DNA of 64,000 nucleotides from Hyphococcus sp039180625 (GCA_039180625.1 JBCDDE010000004.1:124001-188000); one strand, 5' to 3'; shown: positions 1 through 9,322, counted from the stretch's first letter. Translations and numbers: made by a program. The notes: a model not told the origin generated them from the sequence alone.

Positions 1-2
1 GC

Positions 3-1568
3 GCAATTGGAGCAGAACAATCCCTGTCGGATCTTTTGTCCGGCCGCAACGCGCAATACGCCACGGGGACATTAATGCTCTGCGCGCTGGCGGGCGCCGG
101 CGCATTGATTATCGGCGCAGGCGCAGCGATTGCCGTTTCATTGTATGATTTTCCGGGAAGGCGGCTGGCGGCTGTTTTGCTCGTCTTGCCCTTCGCCATT
201 CCGCCGTATATCGCGGCCTACGCATATGGCGACTTCTTCAGCCCGTTCGGGCCTGTCGCATCCCTTGTCGGCGCTGAGTATGCGCCTGCTGTTCGCTCGC
301 TGCCCGGCGCCGCCTTTATTCTCGCCCTCACGACATATCCGTACATTTATCTTGCGCTTGGCGCATCGCTGGCGATGCGGTCCGGGGCGCTGATGGAAGC
401 GGCGCGGACCTTGGGCGCATCGCCATGGCGCGCAACACTCACCGTGCTCGTCGCCGCCGGGCGACCGGCCATTGCGGGCGGACTTGCGGTCGCTCTGATG
501 GAGATCGCTGCCGACTACGGCGTTGCGGATTATTTTGGCGTCTCGACCTTAAGCGTGGGGATTTTTCGAACCTGGTACGGACTTGGCGATCTTGGCGCAG
601 CGACACAATTGGCGTCGCTGCTCTTTCTTGGCGTTCTGGGCTTTATTCTTCTGGAAGAAACCGGGCGCCGCGGCGCAAGCGCAGAGGCTGTCGTTGCAAG
701 AGCGCGCGCGGTGCGGATCAAACTCAGCGGCGCAGCCGCAGCGTTTATGCTCGCCGCCCTTAGTCTGTTGCTGGCTTTAAGTTTCGCCATTCCAGCAGGC
801 GTTTTATTAAGCAAACTAAACGGTATGGCGACTGCGACCGCCATGCGCGGGCTTTCAGAGGCGGCGCTCAACACCGCGCTGATCGCAGGCGCCGGCGCTG
901 GCCTTGTCATATTTATCGGGCTCATACTGGCTTACGGAAGACGACGCTGGCGGTCCCGAACAGCAAAGTTCCTGATCCGGATCGCCACGCTAGGTTACGC
1001 CGTACCGGGAGCAGTCATCGCCATCGGTCTTCTTGCATTGACAACGGCAGTTTCCGCTTCGATAGGGTCGAGCGTCGCGGTTGGCCTTTCACTTTTAATC
1101 TACGCCTATGCGGCTCGGTTTCTCACTATCGGCTACAACAATATTTCCGGCGGACTGTCTCAGATCAGCCCGCAAATGGACGCCGCGGCAAAGATGCTCG
1201 GCGCCGGCCCGCTACGCATCGCATCATCAATTCACTTTCCGCAAATGCGCGCGGCTGTTTTCGCCGGAGCGGGCGTTGTTGCAATTGACATTGCCAAGGA
1301 GTTGCCAGCGACGCTCCTGCTGCGCCCGTTCAACTTCGAAACGCTTTCAACACGCGTATATCGCCTAGCCTCAGACGAGCGCCTCGCCGAAGCTGCGCCC
1401 GCCGCCTTGCTGATGATCGCCCTCAGCTTGATCCCTGTGCTGCTTTTAAGCGGGCCTATCTTCAATAAGCGCGACTACGGCGCTACTCGCGCCCGCGATA
1501 AGCAAAAGGAAGATCCCCCCGCTCCAGGGTTCGGTAGCGCTCGCGCAGAACCGTCTGCCGGTTCGTAA
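3..1568 (+). CDS. iron(III)-type ABC transporter permease (5' partial)
   Basis: Inner-membrane permease of the FbpB/AfuB class, a fused two-domain permease that moves a substrate (usually Fe3+) delivered by a periplasmic binding protein. The reading frame is open to the window edge, so the first membrane helix and the true start lie upstream; an internal TTG at 36 is not a credible start. About 521 residues are visible, nearly the whole family length, with some ten hydrophobic segments. Two EAA-type loops that contact the ATPase are seen (EAARTLGASPWRA and AAKMLGAGPLRIA). The hydrophilic C-terminal tail of about 30 residues is read from DNA that also encodes the end of the convergent gene (86-bp overlap). 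Substrate assignment is inference; the binding protein and ATPase are not in the window. Confidence 0.85.
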   Translation, partial: AIGAEQSLSDLLSGRNAQYATGTLMLCALAGAGALIIGAGAAIAVSLYDFPGRRLAAVLLVLPFAIPPYIAAYAYGDFFSPFGPVASLVGAEYAPAVRSLPGAAFILALTTYPYIYLALGASLAMRSGALMEAARTLGASPWRATLTVLVAAGRPAIAGGLAVALMEIAADYGVADYFGVSTLSVGIFRTWYGLGDLGAATQLASLLFLGVLGFILLEETGRRGASAEAVVARARAVRIKLSGAAAAFMLAALSLLLALSFAIPAGVLLSKLNGMATATAMRGLSEAALNTALIAGAGAGLVIFIGLILAYGRRRWRSRTAKFLIRIATLGYAVPGAVIAIGLLALTTAVSASIGSSVAVGLSLLIYAYAARFLTIGYNNISGGLSQISPQMDAAAKMLGAGPLRIASSIHFPQMRAAVFAGAGVVAIDIAKELPATLLLRPFNFETLSTRVYRLASDERLAEAAPAALLMIALSLIPVLLLSGPIFNKRDYGATRARDKQKEDPPAPGFGSARAEPSAGS

Positions 1569-2778
1569 GGTCCTGCTCTACGCCATTGATGAACACGGCT
1601 TCCGCGGCGCTCGTCACTTCCAACGGATCGCCGTCCCAGATCACGACATCAGCAACTTTGTTCGGCGTCAGCGTACCCATATCGCCCCCAAGGCCGAAGA
1701 TTTCAGCCGGATTTTTGGTAAGCGCTGCAATCGCTGCGTCATAGGGCAAACCATTGGCGACGGCGTTGCCGGCATGTTGCGGCAAAGCGCGCAGATTGTG
1801 CGCGCCCGCTCCGTAGAATGCGATTTTGACCCCGACCGCTTCAAGACGCGCCGCGTTCTCAAGGGTCGCGCCCAGATCTTCGAACTGACTTGGCAGGTTT
1901 GAAAACGGATCGAGGATCACCGGAATGTTGGCAGCGGCAATCGCGGGCGCTGCTTTCCAGGCCTCAGTCCCGCCGACAATGATAACGCGCAATCGATAAT
2001 CGTTCTTGAGACGGATGAGATTGCGAATATCGACCTCGCCGTTCACGCTCGCCAGCAAAGGTTGGCGACCATTGATCACCGGCCCCAAGGCTTTGAGGTC
2101 GGCAATCTTGTAGCGGCCGTCGCGATAGCGCCGTTCATAATCGTTCGGATTGGCTGCGTATTCTTTTGCCTCATCCAGCGTCTCACGCAGCAAGGCCCAG
2201 ACCCCCATGCGCGTATCGCCGGCGCGTGTCGCCCCGCCATATCCGAGCGAAAGCACTTGTCCGGCATTATCGCGGATCAAAGAGCCGTCGCCGCCGGAAA
2301 GATCAATCACGGCCGCGCGTCCGCCAAACATGGAGTCGCCCGGCGACGGCGCAGAAACAGCGCGCGTAACCCCGCCGGCCCGGTTTACCGGTATCAATGT
2401 TGATGACGGACGATATGCGTCAGCCGCGTTGAGGGAAGCTCCAAGCGGAAACCCAGCGTCTCTTTGCGGACCTGAATCATTCGCCTCAGCATCAAGACCG
2501 ATCTCCACAAGCCCAATCGACGAATAAGGGGCAAACAGCCCAGGGGTAACCACCTTGCCCGTCGCATCGACGACCTCTGCGCCCGCGGGAGCGGAGAGGT
2601 CAGCGCCGACCTGGGCAATGCGGCCGTTGCGGATAATGACGTCGCCCTCTTCAATGGTGCGGCCGTCGCCGGTAAGAACACGGCCGTTCATAATCGCCGT
2701 CGTTTGCGCTGTCGCGGGAGCAACAGCCGCAATCGAGACTGCAAGCGCGAAAATCTTATTACGGATTATATCGGTCAT
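1483..2778 (-). CDS. secreted amidohydrolase-fold protein lacking metal ligands
   Basis: A 431-residue protein with a Sec signal peptide (hydrophobic stretch ending in APATAQ, about residue 25). It has the amidohydrolase beta-sandwich ends (NGRVLTGDGRTIEEGDVIIRNGRI; DVVIWDGDPLEVTSAAEAVFINGV) and the barrel between them. Where active relatives have D-x-H-x-H after the VTPG motif, this protein reads LFAPYSS (about 81-87), so both histidines are replaced. The usual late barrel aspartate also appears absent (IAFYGAGAHN). It is probably a non-catalytic partner. Its ATG overlaps the TGA of the upstream paralogue by 4 bp, which implies translational coupling and possibly a fixed-ratio complex. Family membership is clear; loss of activity is inferred from the missing ligands. 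Confidence 0.85.
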   Translation of the reverse strand: MTDIIRNKIFALAVSIAAVAPATAQTTAIMNGRVLTGDGRTIEEGDVIIRNGRIAQVGADLSAPAGAEVVDATGKVVTPGLFAPYSSIGLVEIGLDAEANDSGPQRDAGFPLGASLNAADAYRPSSTLIPVNRAGGVTRAVSAPSPGDSMFGGRAAVIDLSGGDGSLIRDNAGQVLSLGYGGATRAGDTRMGVWALLRETLDEAKEYAANPNDYERRYRDGRYKIADLKALGPVINGRQPLLASVNGEVDIRNLIRLKNDYRLRVIIVGGTEAWKAAPAIAAANIPVILDPFSNLPSQFEDLGATLENAARLEAVGVKIAFYGAGAHNLRALPQHAGNAVANGLPYDAAIAALTKNPAEIFGLGGDMGTLTPNKVADVVIWDGDPLEVTSAAEAVFINGVEQDLTNRQTVLRERYRTLERGDLPFAYRGRE

Positions 2779-4289
2779 TGCCCCGCCCCTCCTGTCGGCT
2801 CGTTGCCTGATTGGCCAATCTCAAAATCCATGCGCGGCGAACGCTCTGCATCGTCCCGGTCATAGAGCAGCGCGCCGTCGATGAAGACTTTCTCCGCTTG
2901 CGCATAAACCGAAAAAGGATTGCCGCTCCAGACGACGACATCAGCCATTTTTCCGACTTCCAAAGTGCCCGTATCTTCAAGAACGCCCATGGCTTTTGCA
3001 GGATTGGCGGTAATCCACTCAATGGCGTCTTCTTCCGTCAGGTTGAGGCCAATGCGTTGTCCCGCCGCCATGGCTTTCGCCGCTTCCTGATTAAGACGCT
3101 GGATGCCGGTCGCGCTGTCGGAATGGATAATCGCACAGCCGCCTTCTTGCGCATCAACGAGCGCAGCGTTTTCATGCACCGTGTCATAGGCTTCGAGTTT
3201 GAAGCCCCACCAGTCGGCCCACACTGCGGCGCACACTTCATGTTCAGCAAGATAGTCTGCGATTTTGTAGGCCTCGATCGCGTGGTGGAATGTCGTTACC
3301 TTATAGTCAAATTCCTCCGCCATATCGAGCACTTGCACCATTTCATCGGCACGGTAGCAATGCATATTGATGAGGATGTCGCCGCTCAACACGCCGGCAA
3401 GCGTTTCAAGCTCAAGATCCCGCGTTGGCGCATCCGGCGCCGATGCGCCTTTTTCGTCGGGGTCCCAATCATCATAATCACGCCAGTAATCATCCCATTT
3501 CTCTTTGTAGTCCCGCGCTTTAATCCAGGCGGCGCGATAACCGGCAAAATTTCCCATCCGTGTCCCCGGGCCGCCCTGATTGCCGTAAACCCGCTTCGGA
3601 TTTTCACCGCAGGCCATCTTAAGACCGTAAGGAGCGCCAGGGAATTTCATGCCCTGAACCGTCCGTGAGGGGACATTCTTCAAAATAGCCGAACGCCCGC
3701 CAAAAAGATTCGCCGATCCAGGCAACACTTGAAGCGCCGTCACGCCGCCTGCAAGCGCACGGGTAAATCCTGCGTCCTGAGGCCAGATCGAATGCTCGGC
3801 CCAGACTTCCGCGGTATTCGGGTTGGTGATTTCATTTCCGTCCGACGTGGACTGTGTTGAAGGCGACGGGTAATCGCCAAGATGGGAATGGATATCGATT
3901 ACGCCGGGGGTGACCCATTTGCCGGCTGCATCAATCACAACTGCGCCTTCCGGCGCCTCAAGGCCAGTCCCGACAGCGGCAATCCTGCCGTCCTCAATCA
4001 AGACGGCGCCATTTTCAATCCGGTCGCCCGTCGCCGTCAAAACGGTTGCACCTGTAATTAATGTGGCATCAGAAGCGTAAGGCTCGTAAGTCGAAGGATA
4101 GGGGTCGGCCGGCGGACGCACAGGCCCAGTTTTTTCCTCTGATTTTTTCTTCCCGCCAGAAGCACCCGCACTGTTTTCGCCCTGTGAAAACTGGGTCAGC
4201 TCAAGCCCCAAATCCTCGCAGGCGCCAAGCACCCCCGCCATCGTCATTGCAGCGCCCGCTGAGAGCGCCATGCGTCTCCACTTCATCAT
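2775..4289 (-). CDS. amidohydrolase lipoprotein, imidazolonepropionase-like
   Basis: A metal-dependent amidohydrolase of 504 residues, probably anchored as a lipoprotein: the N-terminus has a hydrophobic segment ending in the lipobox VLGAC (Cys24), then a Ser/Gly/Lys-rich linker. Metal ligands are present: the HSH pair at 134/136 after VTPGVID, histidines in INMHCYRADE and TTFHHAIEAYK, and the aspartate in AIIHSDSATG. It is the catalytically intact member of a two-gene operon with the downstream paralogue, joined by a 4-bp stop/start overlap. Family members hydrolyse cyclic amides or peptides; the substrate here cannot be read from sequence. The upstream gap of about 140 bp holds the promoters of this operon and of the divergent phosphatase. 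Confidence 0.88.
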   Translation of the reverse strand: MMKWRRMALSAGAAMTMAGVLGACEDLGLELTQFSQGENSAGASGGKKKSEEKTGPVRPPADPYPSTYEPYASDATLITGATVLTATGDRIENGAVLIEDGRIAAVGTGLEAPEGAVVIDAAGKWVTPGVIDIHSHLGDYPSPSTQSTSDGNEITNPNTAEVWAEHSIWPQDAGFTRALAGGVTALQVLPGSANLFGGRSAILKNVPSRTVQGMKFPGAPYGLKMACGENPKRVYGNQGGPGTRMGNFAGYRAAWIKARDYKEKWDDYWRDYDDWDPDEKGASAPDAPTRDLELETLAGVLSGDILINMHCYRADEMVQVLDMAEEFDYKVTTFHHAIEAYKIADYLAEHEVCAAVWADWWGFKLEAYDTVHENAALVDAQEGGCAIIHSDSATGIQRLNQEAAKAMAAGQRIGLNLTEEDAIEWITANPAKAMGVLEDTGTLEVGKMADVVVWSGNPFSVYAQAEKVFIDGALLYDRDDAERSPRMDFEIGQSGNEPTGGAGQ

Positions 4290-4432
4290 GGTTTTTCCAA
4301 TTCTACGTTGGCCCTTAATCTTGGCTTCTCTCCGGCATTGCCGAAAGCATGTCCCATTGTCATAAGACTAGAGCATTTTTCCGCTAGGGCCAGTCAAGAA
4401 AACCGCTGAAGCCGATCCGGGAGGGATCATCC

Positions 4433-6154
4433 ATGAGTCAGAAAATTACGCGTCGCTCCGCATTGACCGCCGGCATCGCCGCCGGGGCCGCTTCATGCGC
4501 CGGAGGCCCTAAACTAACGCCCTACACAGCCTTCAACGCTGCGCCAAACGGCGCGTTCGCACACGGCGTCGCCTCAGGCGATCCAGGTCCGACAAGCGTT
4601 ATTCTCTGGACGCGCGTCACAACTGAAGAAAGCGGCCCGGTCGCTGTTGCTTGGGAAACGGCTGAAGATGAAGCCTTCACCCTGATGACGGGAAAAGGTG
4701 AGACGACAACCGGCCCGGCGCGTGATTACACCGTCAAGGTTGCGCTTCAAGACCTCCAACCCGGCCGAAGTTATTTCTACCGCTTTAAGATCGGCGACAA
4801 ATATTCTCAGACAGGGCGCACCCGCACCCTGCCGGTTGGCGCAGTGGAAAAGGCTCGGTTTGCGATTATATCGTGTTCGAACTATCCATTTGGATATTTC
4901 AATGTGTACGACCTGATCGCACGTCAGGATGAGCTCGACGCCGTGCTGCATCTGGGCGATTATATTTACGAATATGGAACTGACGGTTACGGCGCTGAAG
5001 CAGGCGCTCGCCTTGGGCGCAACCATCAACCATCCCATGAAATCGTCAGTCTCGCCGATTATCGCCAGCGCCACGCACAATATAAAAGCGACCCTTCAAG
5101 CCAGGCGATGCATGCCGCGCACCCGCTGATACCCATATGGGACGATCACGAAACAACCAATGACTCCTGGAAAAACGGCGCGCAGAACCATCAACCTGAA
5201 AAAGAAGGCGACTGGAACGCCCGGCGGCGTGCTGCTTTGCAGGCCTATTATGAGTGGATGCCGGTGCGCGAGCCGGAGCTGAAGTCGGAAGCGTTTTTCC
5301 GGTCATTCGCATATGGCGATCTCCTCACGCTCGCTGCACTTGAATCACGGCTGATGGCGCGCGCGCGTCAATTCGAATATTCAGAGGTGACGCCAACCCT
5401 GAAATCGCCCGAGGATGTCGCCCGTTTTCGTGACACCATTTTGTGGGACGAAAGCCGGGAGATGCTTGGCGCCTCTCAGATCGACTTTCTGGATCGCACA
5501 TTTCGGGACTCCGTTTCGTCCGGACAACCCTGGCGCCTGATCGCCAATCAGGTCATCATGGCGCGGATTAATGCGGCTGATTTATCAGATTATGTGACCG
5601 AAGAAGATATTGTCGAACTTGAAAAAGAATGGTCGCAAGCGCGTGCGTTTGTTGAGTTTTCCAAACTTGGGCTGCCGGTCAATCTTGACGCCTGGGATGG
5701 ATATCCTGCAGCGCGCGAAAGGTTTTACCAGATGGCGAAATCAACTGGCGCCGACAGCGGCATGATCGTCGTCACAGGCGACACGCACACATGGTGGGCG
5801 AACGATCTTATCGACCGTTCCGGCAAACAAATCGGCGTTGAGCTGGGAACGCACTCCGTAACATCGCCTTCGCCATATCAAAATAATTTTCTGGGCGGCA
5901 AAGGTGAGGACTACGCCCTGCTCGTAAACCGCGACAATGAAGATATTCGCTACCTAACCGGTGAAAATCACGGCTTCATCGATTTAACAGTTGAGCGCAA
6001 TTCAGCACGCGCCGTTTTCCGCGCCGTCGATACCGTGGAAACGACGAATTATAACGCATTCGAAAAAGCGGCGTTCGAAATAGTCCGTAACGATAATGGA
6101 GCTGAATTCGACGGCGCGAAGGGACTTGGGTTCAAGCAGGGTTTTCTGTTCTAA
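4433..6154 (+). CDS. phoD: alkaline phosphatase D family protein
   Basis: Secreted PhoD-type phosphomonoesterase/phosphodiesterase of 573 residues. The N-terminus carries a twin-arginine-like motif (TRRSALTAG, Arg7-Arg8) and an Ala/Gly-rich segment with a Cys at 22, so export may be by Tat, possibly with lipid attachment. A PhoD N-terminal domain (FAHGVASGDPGPTSVILWTR) is followed by the catalytic domain with metal-binding motifs HLGDYIYEYG, WDDHETTND and VVTGDTHTWW. The start is supported by a GGAGGG Shine-Dalgarno sequence 8 bases upstream. It is transcribed away from the amidohydrolase operon. No Pho box could be identified by eye. Confidence 0.93.
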   Translation: MSQKITRRSALTAGIAAGAASCAGGPKLTPYTAFNAAPNGAFAHGVASGDPGPTSVILWTRVTTEESGPVAVAWETAEDEAFTLMTGKGETTTGPARDYTVKVALQDLQPGRSYFYRFKIGDKYSQTGRTRTLPVGAVEKARFAIISCSNYPFGYFNVYDLIARQDELDAVLHLGDYIYEYGTDGYGAEAGARLGRNHQPSHEIVSLADYRQRHAQYKSDPSSQAMHAAHPLIPIWDDHETTNDSWKNGAQNHQPEKEGDWNARRRAALQAYYEWMPVREPELKSEAFFRSFAYGDLLTLAALESRLMARARQFEYSEVTPTLKSPEDVARFRDTILWDESREMLGASQIDFLDRTFRDSVSSGQPWRLIANQVIMARINAADLSDYVTEEDIVELEKEWSQARAFVEFSKLGLPVNLDAWDGYPAARERFYQMAKSTGADSGMIVVTGDTHTWWANDLIDRSGKQIGVELGTHSVTSPSPYQNNFLGGKGEDYALLVNRDNEDIRYLTGENHGFIDLTVERNSARAVFRAVDTVETTNYNAFEKAAFEIVRNDNGAEFDGAKGLGFKQGFLF

Positions 6155-6256
6155 AAGAACCGCTGCACCCCATCAATAAACGGGCGAGAATGCAGTTTTT
6201 TCGTTCTTGCCCTGGCTCAAGCTGCGACATATTCTGTATGCAACAGGGAGTGGGGC

Positions 6257-7459
6257 ATGCTTGCAGAACCGCGCATAGATCGCTTTGAATCGCTGGACGT
6301 TCTTCGCGGCGTCGCGATTTTAGGCATTTTCGCCGTCAATATCTTCGCTTTTGGTTTTCCATGGTATGTGATTGGCAACCCTTCCGTATTCGAAGAGTTT
6401 TTCAATAGCGGCGAATTCTGGTGGACGCTGTCAACGACAGCGTTTCAGTTTAAATTCATTACGATCTTTACGATGCTGTTTGGCGCCGGAATTGTCCTGT
6501 TCTTGGGTACGGAAAAACCGAACCCGAAAACTCCGCTTCATCGCAGGCGAATGTTCTGGCTCTTCATAATCGGCATGATGCACAATTACCTGCTCTGGTA
6601 TGGCGACATTCTCGCCCCTTACGCAATTGCAGGCTTTCTGGTTGCAGGCGCAAGGCGCTGGGGACCAATCACGCTTTTCATCGTCGGGTTTATCTTGATC
6701 ATCTTTAATTTCGGCCTCTTCAGCCTACAGAGTATGGGCTTCGACTATATGTCGCCGGAAGAAATCGCTGAAATGAAGTCGCAAATGTGGGCGCCGGGAG
6801 CTGAGCAATTGACGGAGGAGCTTGCGCAATATCGCAGCGGCTTTTTTGAACGCCTCCCCTTTACCTCGCAGGCCGCTTTTATGTCACAGATGATGCAGGG
6901 GCTCTTTCTCGCCATGCGCACGATCGGGGTCATGATGCTCGGCATGGCGTTATTCAAAACCGGGTATCTTACGCTTCGCCGCTCGACCGGCGTTTATCTG
7001 GTCATCGGCGCACTCTGCGCCGGCATCGGGCTTTACGGGTCCTTCTGGGCCTCACAGCAATTCATCGGCACAGGATTTAATATGAAAGAAATCCTGCCGG
7101 GCCAATCAGCGCTCTATTGGTCGAGCCTGATCCAGTCGTTCGGGTATGTGTCAATTGTTATGGGGTTATGTAAAATTGACGCCCTGCGATTATTGCGCGC
7201 GCCTTTCGCGGCAGCGGGGCGCATGGCGCTTTCGAATTACCTGCTTTCAACATTCGTCGGGATCTTCATTTTCTACGGCCCGCCAGGGCTCGGGAAAATC
7301 GGTACGGTTTCCTTTGACGGGCTTGCCGCAATCACCGGTGCTCTTTGGCTGTTTATTTTGACCTGGTCGCCGATTTGGATGTCGGTTTTCCGCTACGGTC
7401 CGGCTGAATGGGTCTGGCGTTCACTGACCTATTGGCGCCTGCAGCCAATTTTGAAATAA
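6257..7459 (+). CDS. DUF418 domain-containing membrane protein
   Basis: A 400-residue polytopic inner-membrane protein of unknown function. It opens with the family signature RFESLDVLRGVAILGI and an acyltransferase-3-like arrangement of about ten helices; the C-terminal half matches DUF418 (GRMALSNYLLSTFVG and the terminal aromatic segment ending PAEWVWRSLTYWRLQP). The start follows a GGGAG sequence. It lies about 100 bp after phoD and 7 bp before the deaminase gene, so it is probably co-transcribed with the latter. Function is not established for the family; a role in exporting or modifying an envelope molecule is only a guess. Confidence 0.88.
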   Translation: MLAEPRIDRFESLDVLRGVAILGIFAVNIFAFGFPWYVIGNPSVFEEFFNSGEFWWTLSTTAFQFKFITIFTMLFGAGIVLFLGTEKPNPKTPLHRRRMFWLFIIGMMHNYLLWYGDILAPYAIAGFLVAGARRWGPITLFIVGFILIIFNFGLFSLQSMGFDYMSPEEIAEMKSQMWAPGAEQLTEELAQYRSGFFERLPFTSQAAFMSQMMQGLFLAMRTIGVMMLGMALFKTGYLTLRRSTGVYLVIGALCAGIGLYGSFWASQQFIGTGFNMKEILPGQSALYWSSLIQSFGYVSIVMGLCKIDALRLLRAPFAAAGRMALSNYLLSTFVGIFIFYGPPGLGKIGTVSFDGLAAITGALWLFILTWSPIWMSVFRYGPAEWVWRSLTYWRLQPILK

Positions 7460-7466
7460 CGCCTTT

Positions 7467-8471
7467 ATGAAAGATGACCTTATCCGCTTTGCTGCGGCGC
7501 TGCCAAAAGCCGAACTGCATCTGCATATTGAGGGCAGTCTTGAGCCGGAAATGCTGTTTGCGCTAGCGAAGCGAAATAAAATCGATACTCCATTCCGCTC
7601 CGTTGAAGACATCCGCAGAGCCTATTCTTTTTCGAACCTTCAGGACTTTCTAGATATCTATTACCAGGGCATGAATGTTCTGAGGACGGAAGAAGATTTC
7701 TTTGATCTCACAATGGCGTATCTTAATCGGGTGCGATCCGACAATGTTCGGCACGCAGAAATTTTCTTTGACCCGCAAGGCCATACGGAACGCGGCGTGC
7801 CTTTCGATACGGCGATAAGCGGCATTGTGACGGCGCTATCCATGGCGAAGGCGCAATTTGGGATGAGCACAAAACTGATCATGTGCTTTCTTCGACACCT
7901 ATCGGAAGAAGAGGCTTTTGAAACGCTGAAACAAGCTGAACCGTGGATGGATCGGATCGAAGGGGTAGGTCTCGACTCATCGGAAGTCAGACACCCGCCT
8001 TCGAAATTCAAACGTGTTTTTGCAGCCGCCAGAGAAAACGGACTGAAATGTGTCGCCCATGCCGGAGAAGAAGGGCCGCCGGAGTATGTCCTGGAGGCCC
8101 TTGATCAATTGAAGATTGATCGGCTCGATCACGGCAATCGGTCACTCGAGGACAGCGCGCTTGTATCGCGTCTGCGCAATGAAGCGATGACGTTGACCGT
8201 ATGTCCATTGTCAAACCTGAAGCTCTGCGTCGTTGATGACATGGCGGAACATCCCTTAAAACGGATGCTCGACCTTGGCCTGAAAGCGACGATCAACTCT
8301 GATGATCCGTCTTATTTCGGCGGCTATGTGATGGACAATTTTCGGGCTGTCATTGAGGCGCTTGATCTTGATAAAGACGATATTCGGATGCTGGCGCGCA
8401 ACAGTTTTGACGGCTCGTTCCTGACGGAAAATGAGAAACGCGGCCATCTTGCCGCTATTGCCGCGCTGTAA
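7467..8471 (+). CDS. adenine deaminase (adenosine/AMP deaminase superfamily)
   Basis: A zinc-dependent deaminase of 334 residues acting in purine salvage. Ligands and catalytic residues visible are HLH at 18/20, His and Glu in CVAHAGEEGPPE, the histidine in LDHGNRS, and the aspartate pair in TINSDDPSYFGG. The HAGEEGPPE and CPLSNLKLCVVDD forms resemble the adenine deaminase (Aah1-like) branch more than classical adenosine deaminase, so conversion of adenine to hypoxanthine is the likelier reaction. The ATG follows the DUF418 stop by 7 bp with only a weak ribosome binding site, which suggests reinitiation. It converges on the ATL gene with a 20-bp gap. Confidence 0.88.
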   Translation: MKDDLIRFAAALPKAELHLHIEGSLEPEMLFALAKRNKIDTPFRSVEDIRRAYSFSNLQDFLDIYYQGMNVLRTEEDFFDLTMAYLNRVRSDNVRHAEIFFDPQGHTERGVPFDTAISGIVTALSMAKAQFGMSTKLIMCFLRHLSEEEAFETLKQAEPWMDRIEGVGLDSSEVRHPPSKFKRVFAAARENGLKCVAHAGEEGPPEYVLEALDQLKIDRLDHGNRSLEDSALVSRLRNEAMTLTVCPLSNLKLCVVDDMAEHPLKRMLDLGLKATINSDDPSYFGGYVMDNFRAVIEALDLDKDDIRMLARNSFDGSFLTENEKRGHLAAIAAL

Positions 8472-8491
8472 GCGGCCAGCCTGATTATCGC

Positions 8492-8857
8492 CTATCGCCG
8501 CCATCCGGCGACAATTTCCATTACTTCCAACGGATCGGCGCCGGTTTTTAAAACCCAATCCGGCGAAGGGCCTTCCCATCGACAAGAAGACCAATCAACG
8601 GCGCCGTTTTTTCTGAACCGAACGCCTTCTTTCTTAAGCAGACGTTTTTGCTTTTCAGCGCCCGCATGGTGCGCCAATGCCCCTGACGCAGTCACCACGC
8701 GGTGCCAGGGCAGCCCCTTCGGCGCTGTGCGCATGGCGCGGGCGGCTTGTCGCGGGCCGGCGCCTGAAACCAAACTTGCAATCATGCCGTAGCTGGCGAC
8801 TGCGCCGCGTGGAATATCACTCAGAAGTTCGTAAATCGGACTGTAGTCAGCGCCCAT
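8492..8857 (-). CDS. alkyltransferase-like protein (ATL, MGMT family)
   Basis: A 121-residue single-domain protein of the methylguanine-DNA methyltransferase fold. The active-site motif PCHRV of true methyltransferases is PWHRVV here (Trp51), the hallmark of ATL proteins such as YbaZ/Atl1. These bind and flip O6-alkylguanine but cannot accept the alkyl group, and they channel damage to nucleotide excision repair. Tyr23 and the arginine-finger region (QAARAMR, about Arg40) are retained. It is the last gene of the leftward acyl-CoA operon, 9 bp after the MaoC gene, although its role is unrelated to acyl-CoA chemistry as far as known. Confidence 0.9.
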   Translation of the reverse strand: MGADYSPIYELLSDIPRGAVASYGMIASLVSGAGPRQAARAMRTAPKGLPWHRVVTASGALAHHAGAEKQKRLLKKEGVRFRKNGAVDWSSCRWEGPSPDWVLKTGADPLEVMEIVAGWRR

Positions 8858-8866
8858 CCAGGGCGA

Positions 8867-9322
8867 TCACACAAACTGCATAGTCAGCCATTCCGCTGCA
8901 AGCGCAGGCTTGTCTTCGCCTTCGATCTCGACCTTGACGGCGTATTTGAACATCCATTGACCGGGAATTTTCTGATCCGCCGACATCAGCGTGAAAACGC
9001 CCCGGATTTTCTGACCGGATTTCACAGGATTGACCATGCGGACTTTATCAAAACCGTAATTGACGCCCATTTTTATTCCGTCAAGCACGATCACGCTGCC
9101 GCCGGCCAGTTTCGAAAGCATCGATAGCGTTAGAAACCCGTGGGCAATTGTCGTACCGAACGGCGTCATCTTCGCCATTTCCGGATTAACGTGGATAAAC
9201 TGATGATCCTCTGTCACATCCGCAAACTGATTAATCCGTTCCTGATCAATCTCAATCCAATCGGACGTTCCAATTTCCTTGCCGACAAGGCCGGCGACGT
9301 CTTCGGGTTTTACGGCTTCCAT
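8867..9322 (-). CDS. MaoC-like (R)-specific enoyl-CoA hydratase
   Basis: A hotdog-fold hydratase of 151 residues. The catalytic Asp/His region is visible as NQFADVTEDHQFIHVNPEMA followed by IAHGFLTLSML, as in PhaJ/NodN/MaoC proteins that add water to trans-2-enoyl-CoA. I placed the start at 9322 because a strong GAGGAGA ribosome binding site precedes this ATG; the longer open frame upstream runs antisense-like into the next gene. Its place downstream of two acyl-CoA dehydrogenases suggests it hydrates their product. A role in supplying (R)-3-hydroxyacyl-CoA for polyhydroxyalkanoate is possible but not shown. Confidence 0.9.
   Translation of the reverse strand: MEAVKPEDVAGLVGKEIGTSDWIEIDQERINQFADVTEDHQFIHVNPEMAKMTPFGTTIAHGFLTLSMLSKLAGGSVIVLDGIKMGVNYGFDKVRMVNPVKSGQKIRGVFTLMSADQKIPGQWMFKYAVKVEIEGEDKPALAAEWLTMQFV

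Noticed and set aside
8690..8720. Loss of the active-site cysteine in the MGMT-like protein as a broken repair enzyme
   Set aside because: PWHRV is the defining state of functional ATL proteins, so it is not a pseudogene.
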